64,000 nucleotides of DNA from contig NC_085047.1 of the NCBI RefSeq assembly GCF_963662255.1, positions 93,937,619 to 94,001,618 of the forward strand, given 5' to 3'. This DNA comes from Cinclus cinclus. Lineage: Eukaryota; Chordata; Aves; Passeriformes; Cinclidae. The first letter of the stretch is position 1. Each line of letters starts with the position of its first letter. Below are positions 10,501 through 21,235 of this stretch, one piece after another. Position numbers and translations under genes: made by a program. Below the pieces are notes generated by a model. The model was not told where the DNA came from. It saw nothing but the letters and a program-made list of their open reading frames with translations, and searched no databases.

Positions 10501-12974
10501 TAAAAAGATTCCTTTCACTAAGGCATAATGGCTTTTTGAACAAGTACACTAAATGACTGTGGAAAGGTGTTCTGGTACCCCCTATAAGGTCTCCAAGGCA
10601 TAGACTAATTATCTTATGTTACAATATATTACAACTGTATTTGACAGAGCAGTTACTCCAGGGGGAGATGTAATTTCCGTATCGTTGGCCCTTTACTGGC
10701 AATTTAGCTGATTTAGATGCAGATCTTGAAGAGAGAGTACCATCCAGCAAAAGGACAAGAAAGTGCAGGGACGGGGGTGTATTGTGCCTTTTACTTGAGC
10801 TGTGAGATAAGCATAGGTGAAGGTGTCATGGTTCATGTACATGAGTATACACTTAAACAAGCTACCTAGATAAAGGAGAAACAAGGGATCCGAGGCAGCA
10901 ATGGTGCCACATCTATTATTTTACTTAATCCAATCCAGAGGTAACTATGAGGTATTTACCCCTTCCCTATGGAGCAGTGATTGCCTTAAATTATCTCACA
11001 CTTGGGATCAAGTATTGTGACAACACAGACACTGGGGAGAACGTTCACTACTGGTCAGCTGCAACATGACCACCAGTTGTCCTTTTACTGCTGCCAATTC
11101 GCAGTTTAAATATCACAAGCTGTTGCACAAAGATAAACTCTGGAGCCCTGGTCCCAGTGGCCACAGATTAGGAATATGCCACCATTGCATTCATGGTGAT
11201 TTACAGCAGCTGCAGCTCTGATTCAGAGACATTTGGGAGGTTGTTTATGTATTTCTGATATATGTATTTTTTAAACCTTATGTCCTCTAAAGGCTGTTCT
11301 GCATTGTGGTATAAGATTGCCTTTGAGCAATATTTCAGGAAATGTAATTATTGTCAGTTATTTATCATGTCTATCAAGTTGTTCCATATAAATATCTTGG
11401 TTCTTAAGTGGGATACGTGAAGAATATCTTTTTTCTAGAAGGCCAAACCTCACAATGACTGCCCACTTTCTCAAGGCTGAACTGCTTTTAAATGACTTTT
11501 TTTTTTATTCTGGTTCAATGTGTCAATGGAAGCAGAGTGGAATTTTCACAACTAGTCTATGCCTTTAGCCAATGAATCAATAAAGCAATCCAGTATTTAT
11601 TTCAGCTGCAGATAAATGAATGTTTCTCTAAAGGTTTCATAAGAGTAAAGGTTAAATTTTAAACTTATTTATCTAAGAACAAGTATTAAAGTGTTTCTAC
11701 TTTGGGTAGAGTCTTTTCTTAGTAACAGACTTGACAGAAGAGGAATAATGTTTTCCTTCTTTCCCTGTGATGCATCATGTTTAATATCCCAGTGCTGGAT
11801 TCTATATTATTTTAATCAAATAATGGTTTTAGTATTTCACAGGAAAGACTTTCAGTGTATAAACATTTCATTTTTTTTATCGACTATGCCTGTATTTCTC
11901 AGATGGCAACAGACCCCAGGATTTTTCTGTTCTAAGGGAATAAAAACCAAAGGAAGATTCTAATTTTGGCAGCTACAGTCCATTGCCTTCAAGGCCAGAG
12001 AAGAGGCACCACAAAAAATTCAAGGCAGCATAATTTTCATTTTGAAAACTTGCTATTTGGTTTTTAGACAATCACACTTACATGACGTACCTGGAGTAGA
12101 CCATTGCCAGGTTATTTCCACGATCTTTGCTCTTCATTTACAGGCATGCAGATTAGGAGAAACATCTAGGGGCCATGGACAGAGGAACCTCATTTATGCT
12201 TGGATTTGACTTTATACTTTCCAGCCACTGAACTCCATGTCCTGTGACAAATCATATGTTCCAGAAATTCTGTTGTTCTACACTGTGATTGTCCTCAATT
12301 TGATATATGAAGCAGTGATATACCATCTCAGTTTCAGAAAAATGCTCTGGTTCTCCTTTTATGCAGCAGTGGCACAAGGATATCAGTGGATACTCTTGAC
12401 AAAGGCCTAATTATACCTGTTACTACACAAGAAATGTCACGCTTTGTGTGCATTCAAATGTAGTTTGTCAGATGTCAGTGTATTTGGATGATGTTGGTTG
12501 GTTGGTTGTCCTGTTTTGCTAGTGAGTGGGTGACTACTTTACTTATCCTCAAGCACAGAAGATCTACAAGGTGGTATCTCTGAATGTTCCCTGAATGATA
12601 TTCCAAATGACCCTGCAACCTTTGTCAGCCACCAGACTTCATCTTCCTGCCTCAGACCCTGAAACGCCGGCTGTGCCCCTCTCTTAGAGTGGCTGTGTAA
12701 CTCATCCCATTGATCTGTGGGACTGAGGTGTAGTGAAGGCAAGAGTTCTGCAAAGCTCTTTTTAAACTATTTCACTACATCAATCTTCAAGGAGGCTTTG
12801 GAAAATGTCTGACTTGAGCAAAAGAAAAGTGGGACTTTTTGTATCTCCTTTAGCATTTCAGGTTTTTCAGGAGCCTTACAAGGGAAGAAATAAACCCTGC
12901 AGCTAAGTACAGAGCTGTGTGCGTCATTAAACAGGAAACCTTTATGGTGATGGGTACGGAAGGAGTGTGATACT
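7556..12974. other. Non-coding DNA, no gene seen
   Basis: Unique-looking A+T-rich sequence with homopolymer T tracts near 9484-9502 and 9624-9640. ORFs up to 107 codons (8437-8760 plus, 8753-9058 minus) show no domain I recognise and no good splice context. No CR1 fragment was found here, making it one of the longer repeat-free stretches by eye. Confidence 0.55.
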
Positions 12975-13290
12975 GTACGGAACTTCCCCGGCCACTGGGA
13001 CCGGGGGAATTAATGGGATGGATGCATCATCTGCCAGCTCCGCTCCCTCTGCTCCCGCTCCAAACCAGCCCCACCACTCGGGAATGTCACAAAGCACCAA
13101 ACTCAGCCTCGGCCTCTTCCGCTATCGTGCTCTGTGTCCCCAGGGAGAAGGCCCGAGGGGTCTCCTGGAGGTCTTTTAGCACCTTCCTCCCCGGCGCTGC
13201 TGCGGGAGGTGGCCCCGGGCAGCGCCCCCGGCCCCGCCGGCCCCGCCGAGGGTGGCACGGCCATCCCTCCCTCACATTGTGTCCGCCTCA
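12975..13290. promoter_or_regulatory. CpG-rich island, possible promoter or first exon
   Basis: The only CpG-dense block in the window, with roughly twenty CpG in about 300 bases, densest from 13190 to 13262. It contains two direct copies of GGCCCCGCC (13230-13248), an Sp1/KLF-like GC box. ORFs of 70-94 codons are open on both strands here, as expected from G+C-rich sequence with few stop codons; none is recognisable. CpG islands usually mark promoters, so this may be a transcription start or a regulatory element. I could not find a convincing splice donor or TATA box to orient it. Confidence 0.5.
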
Positions 13291-16200
13291 GTGACAGCAC
13301 TAAAGGGGCTTTGTCAGCTGCTTTGCCGGGCTCCCAGGGATGCCCTGCCTCATTTACGTGCATGCCTCCTTGGCGAGAAGCCAGCATTTTGTTTACCTCT
13401 TAAAAGAAGACTCGTTAATATGTTTTTCATGTTCAAATTTATTTGTTTGTCGTTTACGCTGCGTAGGCAATTTTGCTTTTCTAGTACTGATTAGTTTTTC
13501 CCGTTGGCTGGGGAATATGGGTGGTTTGTTTTTTATCGTTTATATATTGGTGAACTAAGTAATTGTTTGCAAAATCGGCCATTAACATACCATTTGTGGT
13601 TAAAGGTGCTTTTTAAAAAGTTCTAAAGTTTCTGAACCAAGTTTGGCTAGCAGTAATTTTTATGCAGCCCCACAGAAGTCAGTACAATTCCTTAGTTATA
13701 ACTGAGCATCATACTCAGCCTGCTGTAGTTTTCTCTCAAGCCTTGTATAAAGGGTGTATTTATGTGACATATCCAGGATTGCCAGCACCAGTGGCCCTGC
13801 AAAAGGACTGGATGCAATGTGAATGTCAGCAAATGAACGCCACATTTCTAAACTGTCAGGATAAGATAACCTGACAAATTTAAAGAAGTAATGCTGAAGA
13901 TATTGATCTGCATTAATATTACGCTACTGCCAAAATTGGCGGTGCCATTTTAGCAGAGAAATCAGATTCAGGTTTTTTGATGGTGTAGACAGGTGCATCA
14001 AACAAAGTGGTGAGAAAGTAGTAATTTCACAACTTTCACTACCCTGTTCTACAGTGTGTAACTTTTTTTTCCCGGTAGTTTTAAATGATGAGACAATGAA
14101 GTTAGCAGAGTCCCTTCTCTTCTTGCTACGTGCATCAAATGATTTTTCAAGGTTTATGTGGTCAGTTTCTGCATTCTTGATGGACTGTGAAGGGAGAAGA
14201 TGCTAAAGAGTGACTCTGCTCACAGTGCACTCTGCTCCCTTCACTCTACTTTTAGGGAAGGGAATAGTGCCTGGGGCAGTGGGACAGGTAGGGAGCAGTA
14301 CCCCGTGGCTGCCTGTGCTCTGAGAGCCTGCCAGGTAGAGGGGAATCAGGGAGGCCAGATGTTCAACATATTGCAGGGGTTTACAATGGTCCTCGTGTGG
14401 TTATTTAAGCATAGGAGTTCCTACAAAGCAAGAAGCATAGCACAAGCTTTTCCATTCCTCAGTCCTGGAGCTTAATTAAATTTGTCCTACAAACTGTCAT
14501 TTTAGGGTGAAGTTGTTTTAATCATTTAATCATGCATTCAAGGTCAGATTGAGAGAAGGAACTAATGAATCCATTCTGAAAGAAAGACACTTTCTGTTCA
14601 GTGCCACTCTGTCAGGGAATAGCTGAGAACAATTTCCTCTTCCTATAAAGCCATAGTACTGAGGCTTAAAAGATTTATGCTAAAAAATAATAAATCTCCT
14701 CCTTTCAGGACAGGATGGGAAAAATGTGATTGATTGGCTCCCCCAAAGAAAGGAAGTCCCTGTCAAATTAACACCCCCATTTGCTTTCTTTTAAGGTAAA
14801 GCATTAGGCAATGATGCATAAGGATCTTCTGTTCCATATTCTGTTTCCAATTCTGCTAGAGCAGTGAGTCAGGGTCAGCAATGCCACATTTTCCACTGGC
14901 CTTATGACCACAGTGAGGAAGATTTTGAAAGCCAGCTTCCACATTCGCTCCTAAAAGAGAGACGTGTTCCAAAAAAGTGTAAGATCTCTGTCATCATGAA
15001 TACCTATGTTTCAAGTTTAAAAACCTGTTTCCTTGGTAACTAGACTTGTTAGGCTGGTCTGCTCATACCATGCATGCAGAGGCCACCACATACCATACAA
15101 AGCTTATTGAGCCATTCAGCAAAAACATGTAATGCATTATAATTTTGTACTAATTTTAAGGAGCTCCTGAGAGACAAATTATATACTTCCTCTGCTGCTT
15201 GCCTTGTGCTGTATAAAATCTTCTCCTATGATGCCGAAAGGTGTTATGATGGAGGATGGCGACAGTGACTTTGTGAAAGTTGTTCTTCTCTGGACTCACC
15301 TCTCCATCACAATTCCTTCCTGGATTCCTCCTGAGCATGGTCAGCTGCGACATCCATTCACTGTATTTTTTCTGTCTATGATTGCTGCTGCTACAGAAGA
15401 CATTTTAAACTTGGCTATTCGTGGCATATCTCTGTTCTGTTGTCACATAGCTGTGTGATGGGCATTAACTTGGATATCCCTGACTGGCAATTTGACTCCC
15501 CACACCCAGACAATGTACATTCATAGCATCTTGGTTGCCTGCCATTTAGCCCATCTGTTGGATTGACTCTTTGCCCATTTAAAAGTCAGTCAGACAGGGT
15601 TGTAGGTGCCAAGAAATGTGAATTGAGAAGGGGAGTCTGCATAACACTGCTGGCAGAGCATCTTCAGTAAGAGCCTCCTCCTTTGTGGCAGCCATCACTG
15701 CCAGATGCCTCCCTACAGTGGGTTACAACTGCTGACATTTGCCTACCAAGAAAAGGATACACGAAGCAGAGAAAAGGAGGGAAGAGTTTCCAGGCTAGCC
15801 TTGGCAACTTGCAAGGCAAGCTGTGCTCTTGCAGGTATTCAGTTCACAGCACAAGTAAGAGACGCATGGAGATTGCAGGGTATTAAAAAGTTACTCAGTA
15901 GGAAGGAGAGCACATCATTAGTGTGCTAAGGTGAACCTGAGGTAGCCCTTTACACTTAAGGAAAGAGCCCATGACCCAGCAGAGGTAGCTGCAGGAGCCC
16001 AGTAAAGGTATTTCTCCTCCTCTTCCATCTAAGAGACCTATATGAGAGTGTTAACCCTGCCTGGGGAGTGTTTCTGAATGTGGAGTAGAGATCCAAACAT
16101 CCCTTAAGGTCATCTCTTAGCCACAACTGGGTTGTGCAGTGAGTAAACTCATCTGAGTGTGAAATTTATAATTCAAATCTGGAAAGTGTCAGGCACGCAC

Positions 16201-17841
16201 ATATTTGCAATAATGTCCATAAAATGAATGCTTCACTTCAAGTTTGGCTCACCAAAATTTCTTTATCTGTGAGACTAACTTGTGTATCTATCTTCTTTGC
16301 CTGGACAACCCTTCCTTTCTGCTGAATAGCTGTTAATGCTGCTGCCCTTTATAGCAGAAGCACAGGTAGCCTCTTTCCATCATCATTATTGTACTTGAAT
16401 ATAGCAGACAAATATCTCCTGTCTGTCAGTGGCTATGGTTCAGCAGTGCTTTGCAAACTAAGTAGTATTTAATGGATAATTTTGTTTTCTGATCAAACAT
16501 AAAACATAAATAAATGTGTGAGGCCAGTCTGAACATCAGATTGTTTTAGAGAATTCTTTAGAAATTGATGAAAAGAATCATTCCAAGCCAGGTGAACAGC
16601 TCTGTTTGATTTTAATTACTTTATTATGTTTCCAGACCTTTTTTCATTTTGTTTTTTGGGTTTTTGTTTCTTTTTGTGTCTAACAAAGATATGGCTTTCC
16701 CAGTTACCTTTACGAAATGAAGGCACAAGGACTCCATAATTAGTGCAGAGGTGGTGTCTGTCTTCTCATTAATCTGAGGAAGAAGTTTATGGAAGGTACT
16801 GAAAGCCAAGAATTGCCCAGTGTTTGTATTTGAGGGAGCTTCCAGGCACTGGACAAGATTATTTTTGTGATCATCCAAAGCCTTTTCCATCTTGTGTTAT
16901 TTTTTCTTCCTGATGTCACTTGCCAATGTCTAATCCCAAGCAGAGAACTTCAACTTCTTCAACCCCGGGCTAATGTGCTGAAGAAGTAGCACACTAAACA
17001 TTGTATCTGATGCTGTGCTCCACTTTCCCTGATGTCAGCAAGTAACACTAAGGAATCTGGTGTTCAACATGTCATCTCTGAGCCAAGAATTAGGGACCGC
17101 TGCCTGAGGGGACAAGAAGCAGATTTAGTGTGCCTACTTGTCAGTTAATAGTCAGCCTTATGTTGTACACTAATGACTCTACTTGCTCACTAAAAAGGGA
17201 GATAACAACCAGTTAGAATACAGGAAATATTCTGAATAAGAGCAGCAATTCTCCCCCATCCCCTATTTACATCACTGCTAGGCAGCTTGCTGCAATTCTA
17301 AACACACGTGGTATCAAGTAGTACCAGAATTGTTAGGTGCTGATGCATGTGTAGCTTTTGCAACACCAGTCTGCTGTTCTGTGGTGTTCCAGCCATGTGA
17401 CCCACCTTCTCTGCCTCTTTCCCCACCCTTATCCCCTCTGATCTTACACCCTTGATGTGTAAGATATAGCCTGCATGGTGTAGATGCATGATGGGGAAGT
17501 GCCCTTGCTTGTCCCAAACCATGTCACTAATCCATATTCCAGGAGAGTGTTGTGGGTGGCTAGGATGAATCTGGAGAACGACAAGGGCATTAGGGATACA
17601 GGGACTGGTAGGCCATGTTTCCAGAAAAAGGAGAAAAGCAGAAAGCCAGGTTGGAAGGGTGGAGTTCAGTAAGCCACGAGCTGAGAGAAAAAAAGAGTTC
17701 TAGGGATAAAAGAGGATGAGACAGGAAGAATAAGAGAAGCTGTTGGTGGTGCAGATCTCATGGTGGTACTTCCCTTTTTTCTACTCCAGAGTGGTCTGCT
17801 GGGAAAGTCCTGTTGTCTGGAAAACAGAGGTGTTAAATATT
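13291..17841. other. Non-coding DNA, no gene seen
   Basis: Sequence just after the CpG island (13300-13560) keeps some CpG, and 13880-13970 holds a perfect CArG box; both may be regulatory. Beyond that the sequence is unremarkable. ORFs such as 14200-14475 (91 codons) and 16624-16890 minus (88 codons) have no recognisable domains. Confidence 0.5.
13930..13939. promoter_or_regulatory. CArG box (CCAAAATTGG), SRF-type site
   Basis: Perfect match to CC(A/T)6GG, centred in a 12-base palindrome GCCAAAATTGGC (13929-13940), followed by GCGG. SRF binds this motif. By chance a few matches are expected in 64 kb, so the site alone proves nothing; its position 0.7 kb from the CpG island is the reason to list it. 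Confidence 0.25.
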
Positions 17842-18056
17842 TAGTGCAAGGTGATGCACCTGGGTTGGGGCAATCATAGGCATGAACACAGACTGGGAGA
17901 AGTAATTGAAAACAGTCCTATGAAAGAGGAACTTGAGGGTTCACATAGATAAAAAGCTGGCAATTAACAAAAAATGTGCTCCCAGAGCCCAGAAAGCCAA
18001 CTGCATCCTGGGCTGCACCCAAAGCAGTGTGGCCAGTGGGTTGAGGGACGTGATTC
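17842..18056 (+). mobile_element. CR1 LINE fragment, end of reverse-transcriptase ORF
   Basis: The stretch follows the CR1 ORF2 region just after the reverse-transcriptase core: GTGCAAGGTGATGCACCTGG (17844-17863), then GACTGGGAGAAG and GCCCAGAAAGCCAACTGCAT, then CTGGGCTGCACCCAAAGCAG. The translation contains [14 protein letters not shown] and AQKANCILGCTQSS, close to the CR1 pattern of a 'DEKL...QCALAAQKANCILGCI' motif. Both ends are lost, including the usual 3' tail, and frame breaks show it is dead. Similarity fades after about 18056. Confidence 0.85.
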
Positions 18057-18937
18057 AAATGGCAATGTGTAAATCCAAGCAGTCCAATCCAGGTAGTTTC
18101 TTGTCAATAGATCAGTCCATTCTGGGAAAAGAAAGAAAAACTAACATCATCACATAGGAAATACTTAATATTCGGTCTGACTGATATTAGGACATATGAA
18201 AGTTGTAAGAATTGAAAAAAAAGTAAAATACCCTCTTAGTGTTAGAGTGCTGCAGCCCAATAATTGTTCCAGTAAATGAAAGCAGATTTTTAAAATAGCA
18301 AAGCCTAATTCCTCACTCTTCTTCTGTGTGCTCTACAGGCAGTCTTGCCAGCAGACTGCTGCTTTTTGGACCCAGAAAAATATTGGGACTTTTTCCTCTT
18401 ATTAAAAACTATCCATAACTCAGCTGAGAAAAACATATGATTTATTTAAACTGTTTGTTGAAATCAGATTACTTCTTTTGTAATTTATTTTTCACTAGGT
18501 CTTTTTCAGCCAGCTTTTGTGAGGGTCCAAACCTCATTAGGTCCCTTCCCCATTTTGGATCATGTGTTGTTATCCAGTGTTTGTAAAGTGCATCCTTTTG
18601 TGTTATAATGGATATCTAATGGATACTCAGCATTAACATAGCTAAAACCATTTATAAACCCGTGTAATGTATGTGTGCTGCATGTTTTGTATATTTTCTT
18701 TCTGTAAGCTTTATGCTGTCACTTTTGTAAATATCCTGTATAAGTAACAGACTCTTCACACATTTATAGCCCATCACTGTGGAGGATGTACTTCCAAAAC
18801 AGGTCAGTGAATTTGGAGGCTACAGCCAGAAGGAATGGCTCTGATGCCACAGTCATTCCCAGCCAAGTTAAACCAGCAGACAATGCTGCCACTGGAATAG
18901 CCAGGCGTGAATTCTCTTTGGCACTGTGCGTATTTAG
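18057..18937. other. Non-coding DNA between CR1 fragments
   Basis: A+T-rich unique-looking sequence. No gene or repeat recognised. Confidence 0.5.
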
Positions 18938-19011
18938 GATCATGGAGTGATTTGGATTGGAAGGAATGTTAAAGATTATCTTGTTCCAAAACCCTGCCAT
19001 GGGTTTCCCCC
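18938..19011 (-). mobile_element. CR1 LINE 3'-end fragment
   Basis: Reverse complement of the CR1 3' end: GATCATGGAGTGATTTGGAT, then TGGAAGGAATGTTAAAGATT and CCAAAACCCTGCCATGGG. This matches the avian CR1 order 'tcatagaatggtttgggttggaaggga...ttaaagatcat...ccctgccatgggcaggga'. Only about 75 bases are readable. Confidence 0.8.
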
Positions 19012-19202
19012 TTGAATTTATGCAATCCCTGGTGCCACCTGAGGTTTTCATTCAGCTGCACAGAGAGCTAGGCAGGGATAACCACCCGGGAGAAAGTTGT
19101 GTCAGGAAAAGGAGCTTGGATAGCTCAAATATGGGTCTGGTCCACTGCAGCAATATGCACCTTTTGAATGCCAGAAAAAGGGAGAGGGCAATGTTGAATC
19201 AG

Positions 19203-19226
19203 AAAAAAAAAAAAAAAAAAAAAAAA
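19203..19226 (+). repeat. Poly(A) run of 24
   Basis: Pure A homopolymer. No processed pseudogene or poly(A)-tailed element was recognised upstream; CR1 elements do not end in poly(A). Confidence 0.95.
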
Positions 19227-21175
19227 GGATCGCTTCTTTTGGCCTCAGTGTTGGATCAAAGCATTTGTGAAATTAAAGTCTGGGTGGTTAAACCATGAGT
19301 AAAATCTAATTCTGGCTGAGAATTTTTCGTCGTTCTTTCAACGTTAACCAGCATCCATTTTATCAGGCTCATGGAATACAAGTAATAAATCTATTTATAT
19401 TTTACTGGGTTTTTTGTGTAACTTGTATATTAATGCTTGACTGCAGCAAGTCTTTTCCAGTCTGAGTTAGGTTCTCCCTTTGCTTGCATTCCAAACTGAG
19501 ATATTTAGGGACTGACACATTTTTGCACTTTTGGGGGCCTTCATTGTCTCTATGACAACGGTGCCCTTCAGCAGTCACTGGTGGGGTCCTGAGTAAAGCA
19601 GAGAGCAGTAGGAATGATGACTGCCCTTAGGAAAGGTGATCTGACTGCCGCTTCTTCACACAGTCTTCCAATCCAAAAAGCAGATGAGGTTAATGTAACA
19701 GTCTGCAATAAAAGACAATTTATCAGGTATTGTGTGGGGTAGTCTCAGGCACTTGCTGGCTTTACCAGTGGCATTTACGAGTGCAAGCACAGCTTTTGCC
19801 CCACACTTAGACTACAGCTGTTTGCACAATGAATCTGAGTGAGGTAACCATGTATGAAGCAAGGTCCAGCATGACCAGAAGTCCTCAGTGAAAATATGTG
19901 CAGTTCAGCACAAAAATTGAAGTCTTCTAAACATTGCACACTGTCTCAGAAACCCCAATTTAAAAATACCAATCCAGATACCCTAGATTTAGGGAGGCAC
20001 TGTGGGTTTTATGGGTTGTGTAAGGGCTTCAGAAAGTAGCAAAGGGAGTGGCAAGGGTAGGTGGCAGACAGCCCCCAACAAAACCAGGCTGAGTGATGGG
20101 TTTGAGGGTGGCCTGGTGCAGCTCAGCTGAAGCACAGGCACCTCAGGTTTGGAGGAGATAGGTTAGAAGGCTAATGATCTCGGCTGGGGTCCTGTAGGCA
20201 GCTCTAGGTGCACTGTTCAGCAATGGGAGACTGTTTTTGTCCTCTATCCATGTTAAATAAGACCAACATATGGATGTTTGATGTTGGAGGAAAACACTTC
20301 TATTGATATGCAAAAATAGTGGCATAGTGGGATAAAAATACAAGTTCTTTTATCAAACACACTGGTCAATACTGTGGTTGTGAAAGGCTGAGAATATATA
20401 AGTACCTCGGAAACATCAGGAGATAAATGTGCTTTTCCATCTTTACAGCCTTTTTCAGCCCTTTAAAAAAACTCTATTTGGTTTCTTTTATAGGGTAATG
20501 CATTTCTTCCTTCCTTCCCATTCTCCCTCTGCTCTCCCAACCTTTTGTTTTACTATGTGTTGGGAAGCATCTCCTTTATTGTCAATATTGTTTCATTTGT
20601 AGTTCTACTTTGTTATGCAAAATAAGCCAGGAATTCTTGATCCAAAGATATTTGTTTGAAAGCATTCCAGTAAAGCCTGTAAGGAGAAAGACATCTATTC
20701 TTCCACTGCGCATTTTCTCTCTAATTTTTCTTCTCTCCTTGCCTTTGTCAATGACTACTAATTTTTCAATTTAGAATCCAAGTAAAAACTCACTTTTGCA
20801 TTTTCTGAAAAAGCCAGTGTTATTTTCTGTCCTTTCCAAGACACCTCATGTGCAATTTCCTTCCTGCCTGGAGGTCAGAAATCACCACAACAATGACTTC
20901 TGCATCAGGGGCTCAGGGGCTTCTCTGCAGCAAAACACTTCAACAAAACCTTAAAGTTAAGCCTCTGTATACCCTCATTGAAGGAGGTGAAGAAGTATGA
21001 ATATACCTTGAAATGCACTGTTCCCGTATAAACATTTGGATGATTTGCATTCAAAAGCAAACTGATTAAATTTTTACACCAAAAGTTGCTTTTCACTTGA
21101 AATTTCATTTCCACTGATAGCAAAATCATTTGACTTTTCACAAGAAACTTGTAAAATTGCACAAATTTTAGCTGG

Positions 21176-21180
<5 letters not shown>

Positions 21181-21235
<55 letters not shown>
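21181..21235. repeat. (AT)20 microsatellite followed by T15
   Basis: Twenty perfect AT units run directly into a T homopolymer. Long pure dinucleotide tracts like this are usually polymorphic. The minus-strand ORF of 119 codons at 20905-21264 is produced largely by this tract (Lys then Ile-Tyr repeats). Confidence 0.97.

Noticed and set aside
16624..16890. 88-codon minus-strand ORF with protein-like composition
   Set aside because: No domain recognised and no exon signals; cannot be told from chance by reading alone.
18957..19298. 113-codon plus-strand ORF
   Set aside because: It reads through a CR1 remnant on the wrong strand and then the poly(A) run as polylysine.
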